7,090 nucleotides of DNA, from NCBI GenBank assembly GCA_030623425.1, contig JAUXMA010000075.1, positions 1 through 7,090 of the forward strand, read 5' to 3'. The notes beneath the pieces were generated by a model that saw only the letters and a program-made list of their open reading frames with translations, was not told the DNA's origin and made no database searches. The number at the start of each line of letters is the position of its first letter. Position 1 is the stretch's first letter. The stretch is from Rhodospirillaceae bacterium. Its GTDB lineage: Bacteria; Pseudomonadota; Alphaproteobacteria; Rhodospirillales; 2-02-FULL-58-16. Shown here one piece after another: positions 1-7,090 of this stretch. Both the position numbers and the translations under genes were made by a program.

Positions 1-644
1 AGGTGGCCTACCGCGAAACCATCTCCCGCGGGGCCGAGGTTGATTACATCCACAAGAAGCAGACCGGCGGCGCCGGCCAGTTCGCCCGCGTGAAGTTTTC
101 TTTCGAACCGCTGCCCTCGGGGTCCGGTTATCAGTTCGAGAACAAGGTTGTTGGCGGCAACGTGCCCAAGGAATACATCCCCGGAGTCAAGAAAGGGCTC
201 AACAGCGCCGTGGAATCCGGCCTCCATTCCGGTTTTCCGGTCACCGATTTCAAGGCGACATTGTACGACGGCGATTACCATGATGTGGATTCCAGCTTGC
301 TCGCCTTCGAGATCGCTTCCCGCGCCGCTTTCCGCGAAGGCATGCTAAAGGCCGGTCCAAAGTTGCTGGAGCCGGTGATGCGAGTCGAAGTGGTGACGCC
401 GGAAGAATATATGGGCGACATCCTTGGCGACCTGAACGGTCGCCGCGGCCAAATCGGCGGCATGGACCAGAGGGGCAACGCCCGGGTCATCACGGCGTTG
501 GTGCCGCTTGCCAACATGTTCGGCTATGTCAGCACCTTGCGTTCCATGAGCCAGGGACGCGCCCAGTTCACCATGCATTTCGAACGGTACGTGGCAGTTC
601 CACACCAGGTCTCCGAGGAAATTCAGACCAGACTGGCCGGCTGA
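1..644 (+). CDS. fusA: Elongation factor G, C-terminal part (domains IV-V)
   Basis: EF-G is the cytosolic GTPase that drives translocation of tRNA and mRNA on the ribosome. Only the last 213 complete codons are present; the gene enters from the left and bases 1-2 end a split codon, so the GTG at 3 is an internal Val, not a start. The GTP-binding domains lie outside. In the fragment, domain IV runs from [10 protein letters not shown] through [12 protein letters not shown] (about 19-30), PKEYIPGV (55-62) and the tip segment YHDVDSS (92-98), whose His corresponds to the conserved domain IV tip His. Domain V follows from [19 protein letters not shown], with [10 protein letters not shown] and [21 protein letters not shown]. 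The reading frame is intact to TGA at 642-644. It looks like the main housekeeping EF-G rather than a divergent paralogue. tuf follows after 21 bases, so the two are probably co-transcribed. Confidence 0.97.
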   Translation, partial: VAYRETISRGAEVDYIHKKQTGGAGQFARVKFSFEPLPSGSGYQFENKVVGGNVPKEYIPGVKKGLNSAVESGLHSGFPVTDFKATLYDGDYHDVDSSLLAFEIASRAAFREGMLKAGPKLLEPVMRVEVVTPEEYMGDILGDLNGRRGQIGGMDQRGNARVITALVPLANMFGYVSTLRSMSQGRAQFTMHFERYVAVPHQVSEEIQTRLAG

Positions 645-665
645 TCGCGGTAACGGAGTTAAACG

Positions 666-1856
<1,191 letters not shown>

Positions 1857-2014
1857 GAAAGGGAAGCGGGCCGGGATTCGGACAAAAACGCCGGACGGAA
1901 GCGGCGGCTGTTTCGCCTTCTCCCGCTTTGCGGCGGGGTGATCGCGGATCGGTTCGGCGCCTGTCCTGTTGGTGCCCCCGCGGAATCCAGGCGGTCCCCG
2001 ATCACAAGGACATT
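1857..2014 (+). other. tuf-tRNA-Trp spacer with small hairpins
   Basis: No protein-coding gene is supported here. Two adjacent hairpins can be drawn. One is at 1898-1920: GAA, a 2-base bulge, then GGCG pairing with CGCC-TTC. The other is at 1922-1937: CCCGC with GCGGG, six-base loop. Neither is followed by a T run, so they are not convincing intrinsic terminators. GTGATCG (1938-1944) and CGATCAC (1999-2005) form a 7-bp long-range inverted repeat that brackets most of the rest of the spacer. I could not identify a convincing -35/-10 pair for the tRNA. Read-through from tuf into the tRNA, followed by processing, is therefore plausible but unproven. Confidence 0.35.
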
Positions 2015-2090
<76 letters not shown>

Positions 2091-2139
2091 TCGCGATTTT
2101 TAATTGGATGGCTTGCATGGTCAGAAACATTAGGTGAAC

Positions 2140-2337
2140 ATGGCAAAAACGAATCCAGCGAAGTTTATCCGGGAAGTCCGGCAAGAGGCGTCGAAAGTCA
2201 CTTGGCCTACGCGCAAGGAAACCACGGTTTCAACGGGCATGGTGTTCCTGATGGTGTTTCTGGCGGCTCTGTTCTTCTTTTTGGTCGATCAGATCATGTC
2301 GTCCGGCGTGCGCCTTATCTTTGGGCTGGGAAGTTGA
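2140..2337 (+). CDS. secE: Preprotein translocase subunit SecE
   Basis: SecE clamps SecY in the SecYEG channel of the inner membrane and is essential for protein export. The 65-residue product is the short single-span form, unlike the three-span SecE of E. coli. The amphipathic N-terminal helix has the family signature [20 protein letters not shown] (9-28). A single membrane segment follows (about 32-49, [17 protein letters not shown]), then a short amphipathic tail ending in GLGS. I chose ATG at 2140 because the protein then begins MAKTNPAKF, as in relatives. An in-frame GTG at 2134 would add two residues, but it lies inside the only ribosome-site-like sequence (AGGTGA, 2132-2137). That site is unusually close to the ATG. 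nusG begins 5 bases after the TGA, the conserved secE-nusG pair. Confidence 0.95.
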   Translation: MAKTNPAKFIREVRQEASKVTWPTRKETTVSTGMVFLMVFLAALFFFLVDQIMSSGVRLIFGLGS

Positions 2338-2342
2338 GACAA

Positions 2343-2873
2343 ATGGCGGTGCGTTGGTATGTGATTCACGTCTATTCGGGATTCGAGAAGAAAGTTGCCC
2401 AATCCATCGAGGAGCAAGCCAAACAGGCCGGCATGGATAACCTCATCGAAAAGGTTCTCGTGCCGATCGAAGAGGTGGTTGAAATGCGCCGCGGTTCCAA
2501 GGTTAACGCCGAGCGCAAGTTTTTTCCCGGTTATGTACTCGCCTGCATGGAGATGACCGACGAATCCTGGCATTTGGTCAAGAACATACCGAAGGTGACC
2601 GGATTTCTGGGCAGTGGCGGTCGGCCGACGCCGATTTCCACTGCCGAGGCCGATCGTATCATGCACCATGTGAAGGAAGGGATCGAACGGCCGAAACCAT
2701 CGGTTCTTTTCGAGGTGGGCGAGCAGGTCCGGGTCTGCGACGGGCCGTTCAACTCTTTTAACGGCTTCGTCGAGGAAGTCGACGAGGAACGGGCACGGCT
2801 CAAGGTGGCGGTGTCCATCTTCGGCCGGGCGACGCCGGTGGAATTGGAGTATTCGCAAGTTGAAAAACTTTGA
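2343..2873 (+). CDS. nusG: Transcription termination/antitermination factor NusG
   Basis: NusG binds RNA polymerase, increases processivity and links it to Rho or to ribosomal protein S10. The 176-residue product has two domains. The NGN domain (about 1-115) begins [18 protein letters not shown] and includes [10 protein letters not shown] (57-66). The KOW domain (about 124-176) includes [17 protein letters not shown] and [19 protein letters not shown], where Ile159 and Phe160 correspond to the Rho/S10-contacting loop known from E. coli. Cys132 in VRVCDGPF sits where I recall Asn or Thr being more common. The frame stays open upstream to 2202 inside secE, but homology starts at the ATG at 2343. 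Its Shine-Dalgarno is weak (GGGAAG inside the end of secE), so translational coupling to secE is likely. Confidence 0.97.
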   Translation: MAVRWYVIHVYSGFEKKVAQSIEEQAKQAGMDNLIEKVLVPIEEVVEMRRGSKVNAERKFFPGYVLACMEMTDESWHLVKNIPKVTGFLGSGGRPTPISTAEADRIMHHVKEGIERPKPSVLFEVGEQVRVCDGPFNSFNGFVEEVDEERARLKVAVSIFGRATPVELEYSQVEKL

Positions 2874-2885
2874 AACGGCACGGCG

Positions 2886-2899
2886 GGCCAGCCATGGCC
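2886..2899 (+). repeat. Short hairpin (GGCCA/TGGCC) in nusG-rplK spacer
   Basis: GGCCA (2886-2890) and TGGCC (2895-2899) form a perfect 5-bp stem with the four-base loop GCCA. The hairpin starts 12 bases after the nusG stop and directly precedes a heptamer tandem repeat. There is no T run after it, so it is not an intrinsic terminator. A role in mRNA processing or stability is only inference. Confidence 0.4.
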
Positions 2900-2930
2900 G
2901 GACCGCGGACCCAGGACCCAGGACCCAGGA
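2900..2930. repeat. Heptamer tandem repeat GGACCCA before rplK
   Basis: Three perfect head-to-tail copies of GGACCCA occupy 2907-2913, 2914-2920 and 2921-2927. They are preceded by a diverged unit GGACCGC (2900-2906) and followed by a partial GGA (2928-2930). The block ends 23 bases before the rplK ATG and 12 bases before its Shine-Dalgarno, so it would lie in the untranslated spacer of the nusG-rplK message. Such arrays can arise and change length by replication slippage. No function can be assigned. Confidence 0.85.
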
Positions 2931-2953
2931 AACATCCGATCTGAGGGAATGAA

Positions 2954-3382
2954 ATGGCGAAGAAAATAAAGGGTTACGTCAAACTTCAGGTGCCGGCGGG
3001 GCAGGCGAACCCGGCGCCGCCGATCGGCCCGGCCCTAGGCCAAGCCGGTCTCAACATCATGGCGTTCTGCGAGGCCTTCAACACCGAAACGAAGAAGATG
3101 AAACCCGGGGTGCCGATCCCGGTGATCGTCACCGCCTACCAGGACCGGTCCTTTTCCTTTGTTACCAAGACCCCGCCCGCCAGCTATTTTCTCAAAGAAG
3201 CCGCGGGACTGGACAAAGCGGCGGAAGAACCGGGCAAGGAAATCGTCGGTCAAGTGACCAGGCGGCAAGTTCGTGAGATCGCCGAAAAAAAATTGGTCGA
3301 CCTGAATTCCAACGACATGGACGCCGCTTGCCGGATGATCATCGGCTCGGCGCGGTCCATGGGCATCGAAGTGGTGGATTGA
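2954..3382 (+). CDS. rplK: 50S ribosomal protein L11
   Basis: L11 binds 23S rRNA in the GTPase-associated region, at the base of the L7/L12 stalk, where EF-G and EF-Tu act; in other bacteria it is also needed for stringent-factor activation. The 142 residues match the usual length. The N-terminal domain carries [20 protein letters not shown] with Pro22, Pro23 and Pro26, the proline cluster linked to thiostrepton and micrococcin action. The C-terminal RNA-binding domain includes [18 protein letters not shown] and ends with [23 protein letters not shown] at 2954 is preceded by GAGGGA at 2943-2948. rplA starts 4 bases after the stop, so the pair is almost certainly one translation unit. In E. 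coli L1 represses this message near the rplK start; I could not identify an L1 target here with confidence. Confidence 0.98.
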   Translation: MAKKIKGYVKLQVPAGQANPAPPIGPALGQAGLNIMAFCEAFNTETKKMKPGVPIPVIVTAYQDRSFSFVTKTPPASYFLKEAAGLDKAAEEPGKEIVGQVTRRQVREIAEKKLVDLNSNDMDAACRMIIGSARSMGIEVVD

Positions 3383-3386
3383 AACA

Positions 3387-4082
3387 ATGGCAGGCAAGGG
3401 AAAGCGTATGAAACAGGCCGGACAGGCCATCGACCGCGATGTCTTCTATGACCTCGCCGAGGCGGTCGAAGTGATCAAGAACAACGCCGCCACCAAGTTC
3501 GATGAAACCGTCGAGATCGCGATCAACCTCGGCGTCGATCCTAAGCATGCCGATCAGATGGTCCGAGGCGTGGTGTCCTTGCCGCATGGCACGGGGAAAT
3601 CGCTCAGGGTGGCCGTTTTCGCCAAAGGCGACAAGGCCAAGGAAGCCGATGCCGCCGGCGCCGATCGGGTCGGGGCAGAGGACTTGGCGGAGCGGGTCAG
3701 CAAAGGCGATCTCGATTTCGACCGGGTTATCGCGACGCCGGATATGATGGCGGTGGTTGGACGTCTGGGCAAGATCCTGGGACCCCGCGGCTTGATGCCC
3801 AACCCCAAGTTGGGCACGGTGACCGCCGACATCGGCGAAGCGATCAAGGCGGCGAAAGCGGGTCAGATCGAATTCCGTGCCGAGAAAGCCGGCATCGTGC
3901 ATGCCGGCATTGGCAAGACAAACTTTCCTCGGGAGGCATTGGCCGAGAACGTCAAGGCGTTCGTCGATGCCATCATCAAGGCCAAGCCAAGTGCCGCCAA
4001 AGGAACCTATCTCAAGCGGGTGAGCCTAAGTTCGACCATGAGCCCCGGCCTGAAACTGAATATCGCCAACCTTGCCGGTTGA
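3387..4082 (+). CDS. rplA: 50S ribosomal protein L1
   Basis: L1 forms the mobile L1 stalk near the E site and helps release deacylated tRNA; in E. coli it is also the autorepressor of the rplK-rplA message. The 231 residues are of normal length. Visible family segments are the N-terminal [27 protein letters not shown], the [20 protein letters not shown] stretch running into [14 protein letters not shown] (132-145), and the C-terminal [20 protein letters not shown] use ATG at 3387 because it gives the expected N-terminus, although its Shine-Dalgarno is poor. An in-frame ATG at 3408 has a better upstream purine run (AAGGGAAAG) but would remove conserved residues. With only 4 bases between the genes, coupling to rplK explains the weak site. 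Confidence 0.98.
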   Translation: MAGKGKRMKQAGQAIDRDVFYDLAEAVEVIKNNAATKFDETVEIAINLGVDPKHADQMVRGVVSLPHGTGKSLRVAVFAKGDKAKEADAAGADRVGAEDLAERVSKGDLDFDRVIATPDMMAVVGRLGKILGPRGLMPNPKLGTVTADIGEAIKAAKAGQIEFRAEKAGIVHAGIGKTNFPREALAENVKAFVDAIIKAKPSAAKGTYLKRVSLSSTMSPGLKLNIANLAG

Positions 4083-4138
4083 GGCCGGAATGTTGGCGGA
4101 TGATTGCCGCGCCTGCCCTTTGGGTACGAAACGGCATA

Positions 4139-4160
4139 GGGGATGAAGGTAATCATCCCT
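4139..4160 (+). promoter_or_regulatory. Stem-loop at the start of the rplJ leader region
   Basis: GGGATGA (4140-4146) pairs perfectly with TCATCCC (4153-4159) around the six-base loop AGGTAA, with a G-T pair extending it at 4139/4160. GGC (4133-4135) and GCC (4162-4164) could extend it further, but that competes with the long-range helix that begins at 4163. A mutually exclusive fold is therefore possible. It is not followed by a T run. It could be part of the leader RNA or an operator-like palindrome; the sequence does not decide between them. Confidence 0.5.
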
Positions 4161-4162
4161 GG

Positions 4163-4311
4163 CCTGTCCAAGACCGCGGGTGACGACCGATGAAATTTTT
4201 TCGGGTGGAGTTAAGGAAATGTCCCGCCTGCATAGACAGTGCTGAAATCCGTTTTTGGGCGTTTTCCCAAAAAAGCGTCGTGGAACGGCTTGAACCGCCG
4301 CACTGGACAGG
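4163..4311 (+). ncRNA. Ribosomal protein L10 leader (autoregulatory mRNA element)
   Basis: The 325-base gap between rplA and rplJ holds no supported protein gene but contains a structured RNA. CCTGTCCA (4163-4170) is perfectly complementary to TGGACAGG (4304-4311), an 8-bp helix closing about 150 bases. Inside it, CAAGACCGCGGGTG (4169-4182) is followed by CCCGCCTGCATAGACAGTG (4223-4241). GCGGG (4176-4180) pairs with CCCGC (4223-4227). The AAGACC...CCTGCATAGACAG wording is what I remember from alphaproteobacterial L10 leaders. A further hairpin at 4252-4273 has TTTTTGGG paired with CCCAAAAA. In known systems the L10-L7/L12 complex binds this leader and represses rplJ-rplL translation. That this RNA does the same is inference from position and structure. 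Confidence 0.75.
4252..4273 (+). promoter_or_regulatory. T-rich/A-rich hairpin inside the rplJ leader
   Basis: TTTTTGGG (4252-4259) and CCCAAAAA (4266-4273) make a perfect 8-bp stem with the six-base loop CGTTTT. It lies inside the long-range helix of the presumed L10 leader. The T run is on the 5' side of the stem, the wrong side for an intrinsic terminator on this strand. The most economical reading is an internal arm of the leader RNA. Confidence 0.55.
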
Positions 4312-4357
4312 AGGTACGGCCCTCTCGAATTGGGACCTTGATGCAACGGCGTCGGAT

Positions 4358-4380
4358 CCATCCCTTGCCGCAAGGGTTGG
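4358..4380 (+). promoter_or_regulatory. Hairpin just upstream of the rplJ ribosome binding site
   Basis: CCCTTG (4362-4367) pairs perfectly with CAAGGG (4371-4376) around a three-base loop. CCA (4358-4360) with TGG (4378-4380) extends it across one T-T mismatch. It ends 16 bases before the GGAG ribosome binding site of rplJ and is not followed by T residues, so it is not a terminator. It may keep the site open or take part in leader switching; this is inference. Confidence 0.5.
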
Positions 4381-4396
4381 CCAATGCAAAGCAACT

Positions 4397-4400
4397 GGAG
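4397..4400 (+). promoter_or_regulatory. Shine-Dalgarno of rplJ, fixes GTG start
   Basis: GGAG lies 7 bases before GTG at 4408. It lies downstream of the in-frame ATG at 4384 and so cannot serve it. This spacing, together with homology, decides in favour of the GTG. Confidence 0.8.
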
Positions 4401-4407
4401 ACAATCG

Positions 4408-4926
4408 GTGAACCGATCACAAAAAGAAGACCTGGTCGTATCAATGCGTCGGACTTTCGAGGATACGACGATAGTGCTCGTCACCCATTTTTCCGGGCTG
4501 ACGGTCGCCGATATGGACGATCTCCGTAACCAGATGCGGGAAGCGGGCGCCAGTTTCAAAGTGACCAAGAACAGGCTCACGCGTCTCGCCCTGGAAGGCA
4601 CGAAATTCCAGAATCTGAACGATTTGTTCACCGGTCCCACGGCCATTGCCTATTCCGATGATCCCGTGGCGCCCGCCAAGGTTGCCGTGAATTTCGCCAA
4701 AACCAATAAAAATCTCGTGGTTCTGGGTGGTGCCTTCGGCGCTGAAAAACTCGACTTGGAACGCATCAAGGTCCTGGCGGCCCTGCCGTCGCTGGACGGG
4801 CTAAGGGCCATGCTGGTCGGTATGCTGAACATGCCGGCAACAAGGATCGTCGGTCTGTTGCAGGCACCGGCCGGACAGGTTGCCCGGGTTCTGAATGCCC
4901 GCGGCCAACAGGAAGAAGCCGCGTGA
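4408..4926 (+). CDS. rplJ: 50S ribosomal protein L10
   Basis: L10 anchors the L7/L12 dimers to the ribosome base and, with L7/L12, represses its own message. Starting at GTG 4408 the product is 172 residues beginning (M)NRSQKEDLV, matching alphaproteobacterial relatives; the ATG at 4384 would add eight unconserved residues. The rRNA-binding N-terminal domain includes VTHFSGLTVADMDDLR, SFKVTKNRLTRLALEGT and LFTGPTAIAYSDDP. The C-terminal helix runs from LAALPSLDGLRAMLVGMLNM through LLQAPAGQVARVLNARG. By my remembered comparison with E. coli L10 (165 residues) this tail is about ten residues longer, the size of one extra L12-binding segment. That would suggest three rather than two L7/L12 dimers (inference). 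rplL follows 50 bases later. Confidence 0.97.
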   Translation: MNRSQKEDLVVSMRRTFEDTTIVLVTHFSGLTVADMDDLRNQMREAGASFKVTKNRLTRLALEGTKFQNLNDLFTGPTAIAYSDDPVAPAKVAVNFAKTNKNLVVLGGAFGAEKLDLERIKVLAALPSLDGLRAMLVGMLNMPATRIVGLLQAPAGQVARVLNARGQQEEAA

Positions 4927-4976
4927 TTCGACGCTTCCATTGACTAGTGACAGTTCATGCCAAAGGAGAAAATTAA

Positions 4977-5345
4977 ATGGCCAATTTGGAGAAAATCGCT
5001 GACCAACTTTCCAGCCTGACCGTTTTGGAGGCGTCCGAGCTTTCCAAAATGCTGGAGGAAAAATGGGGCGTTTCGGCTGCCGCCCCCGTGGCTGTGGCCG
5101 CCGCTCCCGCCGCCGCCGAAGTCGCCGAGGAGAAAAGCGAATTCGACGTCGTTCTTGCCTCCTTTGGCGAAAAGAAGATCAATGTCATCAAGGAAGTCCG
5201 TGCCATTACCACCCTCGGCCTGAAAGAAGCCAAGGAGCTGGTGGAATCGGCGCCTAAAACGGTCAAGGAGGGGATCAGGAAGGAAGAGGCCGAGGAGATC
5301 AAGAAAAAACTGGAGGCCGCCGGCGCCACGGTCGAACTCAAGTGA
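4977..5345 (+). CDS. rplL: 50S ribosomal protein L7/L12
   Basis: L7/L12 forms the flexible stalk that recruits EF-Tu, EF-G and other factors; it is present in several copies per ribosome. The product has 122 residues. The N-terminal dimerisation and L10-binding domain (about 2-32) contains [19 protein letters not shown]. An Ala/Pro/Val hinge follows (about 33-52). The C-terminal factor-binding domain (about 53-122) contains [40 protein letters not shown] and the end GATVELK. Its strong Shine-Dalgarno (AAGGAG, 4963-4968, 8 bases from ATG) is better than those of rplA, nusG or rpoB. This fits the need for more L7/L12 than other ribosomal proteins. Confidence 0.98.
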   Translation: MANLEKIADQLSSLTVLEASELSKMLEEKWGVSAAAPVAVAAAPAAAEVAEEKSEFDVVLASFGEKKINVIKEVRAITTLGLKEAKELVESAPKTVKEGIRKEEAEEIKKKLEAAGATVELK

Positions 5346-5347
5346 GG

Positions 5348-5378
5348 TGGCGCCAGTGGCTTTGGCATGGCGTCGCCA
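5348..5378 (+). promoter_or_regulatory. Stem-loop directly after rplL
   Basis: TGGCG (5348-5352) pairs with CGCCA (5374-5378), and CCA (5353-5355) with TGG (5368-5370), leaving a three-base bulge on the 3' side. The first arm, TGGCGCCA, is itself an 8-base palindrome, so another fold or a protein site is possible. It begins two bases after the rplL stop. Confidence 0.4.
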
Positions 5379-5392
5379 TATCTGTCATTGGG

Positions 5393-5426
5393 CCGGCTGG
5401 CGGCGACGGGCTTTCCCGCCGCCCGG
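5393..5426 (+). promoter_or_regulatory. GC-rich stem-loop in rplL-rpoB spacer (attenuator or processing site candidate)
   Basis: GGCGG (5399-5403) pairs with CCGCC (5419-5423), then after a CGA bulge CGGG (5407-5410) pairs with CCCG (5415-5418) around loop CTTT. CCG (5393-5395) with CGG (5424-5426) extends the base. This is the strongest hairpin of the spacer. The following bases are TCCTTGTATG rather than a T run, so it would cause pausing or be a nuclease target rather than fully terminate. Confidence 0.5.
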
Positions 5427-5435
5427 TCCTTGTAT

Positions 5436-5462
5436 GACTCCCACATCCGTCCGCTGGGAGTT
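5436..5462 (+). promoter_or_regulatory. Second stem-loop in rplL-rpoB spacer
   Basis: ACTCCCA (5437-5443) and TGGGAGT (5455-5461) form a perfect 7-bp stem with an 11-base loop, extended by a G-T pair at 5436/5462. It follows the GC-rich hairpin after 9 bases. Confidence 0.5.
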
Positions 5463-5578
5463 GGCTCTCGTTGGAAAGAGGATTCGTTTGCTCGGACAGG
5501 GCATCCCATCAGGGCTTCAGGTCCCGACGCCGGTCATCGCAATCCGGGCCTTCATGAGCGAATGAATTTAAGATTTTT

Positions 5579-5600
5579 CCAATCCCGCCTCGGCGGTTGG
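5579..5600 (+). promoter_or_regulatory. Stem-loop upstream of rpoB
   Basis: CCAA (5579-5582) pairs with TTGG (5597-5600), and after a TC bulge CCGC (5585-5588) pairs with GCGG (5593-5596) around a CTCG tetraloop. It lies 39 bases before the rpoB ATG. It directly follows a T-rich run (ATTTTTCC), which is on the wrong side for a terminator on this strand. Confidence 0.45.
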
Positions 5601-5639
5601 ACGCAGACCCGAGCGGAGTGTTAGTCGTGAGAAATTTTC

Positions 5640-7090
5640 ATGGATAAATCCTATATAGGCCGCAAGCGTGTTCGCAAATTCTTCGGCCGCCTGTCGGCGG
5701 CGGTTCCCATGCCCAATTTGATCGAGGTTCAAAAGGCCTCTTACGATCAATTCCTGCAAAAGGACATATCGCCCAAAGAACGAACCAACAGCGGCCTTCA
5801 GGAAGTCTTCAAATCCGTTTTCCCGATCCAGGACTTTTCGGAACGCGGTACCCTTGAATTTGTTGATTATGTGTTCGAAGAACCCAAATACGATGTCGAG
5901 GAATGCCAGCAGCGCGGCATGACCTACGCGGCGCCTTTAAAGGTCACTTTGCGCTTGGTCGTCTGGGACATAGACGAGGAAACCGGTTCCCGTTCCGTCC
6001 GCGACGTCAAGGAGCAAGACGTTTACATGGGCGACATGCCGCTGATGACCGCGAACGGGACTTTCGTCATCAACGGCACCGAACGCGTCATCGTCTCGCA
6101 GATGCACCGTTCACCGGGCGTTTTCTTCAACCACGACAAGGGCAAGACCCATTCGTCGGGCAAGTTCCTTTTCGCCGCTCGAGTCATTCCCTATCGCGGT
6201 TCTTGGCTGGATTTCGAGTTTGACGCCAAGGATCTGGTTTACGTCCGCATCGATCGCCGCCGCAAGTTGCCGGTCTCGACGCTTCTGATGGCGCTTGAAA
6301 GCGATGAAACCGAAAAATTGCGGGCGAAAAGCGAAAAGGCTGGCAAACCCCTCGATCCTTCCGAAATTAAAGGCCTAACACCGGAGAACCTCCTCAATTA
6401 TTACTATGAACAAATAGTCTTCACCCGGGTCAAAAGGGGCTGGAAAACGGAGTTCAATCCGGAGCGCCTGCGCGGGGTCAAGCTGACAAGCGATGTCATC
6501 AACGCCAAGAACGGCAAGGTGGTGATCGAGGCCGGCACCAAGATGACTCCCAGGTTGATCCGCATGCTCAAGGAAAAGAACATCAAAGAGCAACTGGCCA
6601 GCGATGAAGACTTGATCGGCCGCTACATGGCCGTGGATTTGGTCAACGAGGACAGCGGTGAGATTTACGTGGAAGTCGGCGCCGAGATCACCGAGGCCAT
6701 CCTAAAAGAACTGGAAGAGGCGGGCATCAAGGAATGCTGGACCCTTGCCATCGACCACATCAACGTTGGGCCTTATATCCGCAACACCCTTGCGGTCGAC
6801 AAGAATTCCTGCCGCGAGGAGGCGCTCATCGATATCTACCGGGTCATGCGTCCTGGCGAGCCGCCGACCTTGGAGACGGCGGATGCCCTGTTTAAAAGCC
6901 TGTTCTTCGATTCGGAACGTTACGACCTTTCGGCCGTCGGCCGAGTCAAGATGAACGCCCGCTTGGGCTTCGACACGCCGGACACTTTGCGCGTGTTGCG
7001 CAAGGAGGACGTTCTTGCCGTCGTCAAGGTGCTGGTCGAATTAAAAGACGGCCGGGGCGAGATCGACGACATTGACCATTTGGGCAATCG
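5640..7090 (+). CDS. rpoB: RNA polymerase beta subunit, N-terminal part
   Basis: RpoB is the beta subunit of RNA polymerase. The gene starts at ATG 5640 and runs off the right end after 483 full codons, about a third of the usual protein; I translated it through without a stop or frameshift. The product begins [20 protein letters not shown], then [56 protein letters not shown] and [19 protein letters not shown] (145-163). Val152 corresponds to E. coli Val146, an N-terminal rifampicin-resistance position, here in its sensitive form; the main rifampicin region lies outside. The lobe contains [18 protein letters not shown] and [18 protein letters not shown], and the window ends in [12 protein letters not shown]. 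Residues about 222-245 form a charged insert. An in-frame TGA at 5628 rules out an earlier start, and the Shine-Dalgarno is weak (GTGAG, 5627-5631). Confidence 0.97.
   Translation, partial: MDKSYIGRKRVRKFFGRLSAAVPMPNLIEVQKASYDQFLQKDISPKERTNSGLQEVFKSVFPIQDFSERGTLEFVDYVFEEPKYDVEECQQRGMTYAAPLKVTLRLVVWDIDEETGSRSVRDVKEQDVYMGDMPLMTANGTFVINGTERVIVSQMHRSPGVFFNHDKGKTHSSGKFLFAARVIPYRGSWLDFEFDAKDLVYVRIDRRRKLPVSTLLMALESDETEKLRAKSEKAGKPLDPSEIKGLTPENLLNYYYEQIVFTRVKRGWKTEFNPERLRGVKLTSDVINAKNGKVVIEAGTKMTPRLIRMLKEKNIKEQLASDEDLIGRYMAVDLVNEDSGEIYVEVGAEITEAILKELEEAGIKECWTLAIDHINVGPYIRNTLAVDKNSCREEALIDIYRVMRPGEPPTLETADALFKSLFFDSERYDLSAVGRVKMNARLGFDTPDTLRVLRKEDVLAVVKVLVELKDGRGEIDDIDHLGN

Larger units (their letters stand above)
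5346..5639 (+). other. rplL-rpoB intergenic region, hairpin-rich
   Basis: No protein or RNA gene is supported in these 294 bases; short open frames here have no homology that I recognise and no good ribosome sites. Four stem-loops can be drawn, at 5348-5378, 5393-5426, 5436-5462 and 5579-5600. None is followed by a run of T, so a complete intrinsic terminator is not seen. In E. coli the equivalent spacer carries a partial attenuator and an RNase III processing site that lower rpoB expression relative to rplL. A similar job here is inference from position and structure. Confidence 0.6.

Noticed and set aside
1898..1938. Intrinsic terminator after tuf
   Set aside because: The hairpins are short and no T run follows, so I describe them only as spacer structure.
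2202..2342. In-frame upstream extension of nusG
   Set aside because: It lies inside secE and adds 47 residues not found in Nus[16 protein letters not shown] is the normal N-terminus.
2289..2858. Minus-strand open frame of 189 codons opposite nusG
   Set aside because: Antisense shadow of a complete conserved NusG frame.
4252..4273. Intrinsic terminator in the rplJ leader
   Set aside because: The T run is on the 5' arm and A on the 3' arm for the + strand; there is no minus-strand gene that would need it.
4384..4407. Upstream ATG for rplJ
   Set aside because: The Shine-Dalgarno GGAG at 4397-4400 lies after this ATG, and the eight extra residues are not part of the family.
4190..4529. Overlapping plus-strand open frames in the rplA-rplJ gap (starts at 4190 and 4239)
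   Set aside because: They overlap each other, the leader hairpins and the start of rplJ, and the products resemble no family. I considered a leader peptide after AGGAGGT at 4309-4315, but no start codon lies at a proper distance.
4026..4646. Minus-strand open frame of 206 codons across the end of rplA, the leader and the start of rplJ
   Set aside because: It crosses two conserved genes and the structured leader; its product is low complexity with no recognised motif.
5347..5624. Two plus-strand open frames in the rplL-rpoB spacer (72 and 85 codons)
   Set aside because: They overlap in different frames, have no good ribosome site, and coincide with the hairpins; there is no recognisable protein.

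Overview
The window is a GC-rich bacterial chromosome segment with all genes on the + strand. It holds the translation and transcription core cluster fusA(3' end)-tuf-trnW-secE-nusG-rplK-rplA-rplJ-rplL-rpoB(5' part). The protein sequences resemble alphaproteobacterial ones: a 396-residue EF-Tu with an NKVD G4 motif, an alphaproteobacterial type of EF-G tail, a short single-span SecE, a 172-residue L10 starting at GTG, and tRNA-Trp between tuf and secE. A Rhodospirillales-like lineage is my best guess, partly from a charged insert in RpoB. That assignment comes from remembered sequences, not a search.

Layout: 1-644 is the end of fusA (EF-G domains IV and V). tuf (EF-Tu) lies at 666-1856. A 158-base spacer with small hairpins leads to tRNA-Trp(CCA) at 2015-2090 with an encoded CCA end. 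secE (2140-2337) and nusG (2343-2873) are nearly contiguous. A short spacer with a GGACCCA heptamer repeat precedes rplK (2954-3382), and rplA (3387-4082) follows after 4 bases. The 325-base rplA-rplJ gap contains a structured RNA that I interpret as the L10 leader, closed by an 8-bp long-range helix (4163-4170 with 4304-4311). rplJ (4408-4926) and rplL (4977-5345) follow, then a 294-base spacer with several hairpins, then rpoB (5640 to beyond the window end).

The genes work together as follows. EF-Tu and EF-G drive elongation. L11, L1, L10 and L7/L12 build the ribosomal stalks where those factors act. NusG and RpoB belong to transcription, and SecE to the translocon. Placing these genes together lets L10 feedback on its leader, and probably the rplL-rpoB spacer, balance ribosome and RNA polymerase output.

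I do not see a new system here; it is conserved housekeeping DNA. The points most worth a second look are: (1) the junction fusA-tuf-trnW-secE, which joins what are usually two separate tuf neighbourhoods and suggests recombination between tuf copies or an assembly misjoin; (2) the synonymous codon use of tuf, unlike both flanks; (3) the L10 leader architecture; (4) the heptamer repeat before rplK; (5) the hairpin-rich rplL-rpoB spacer.
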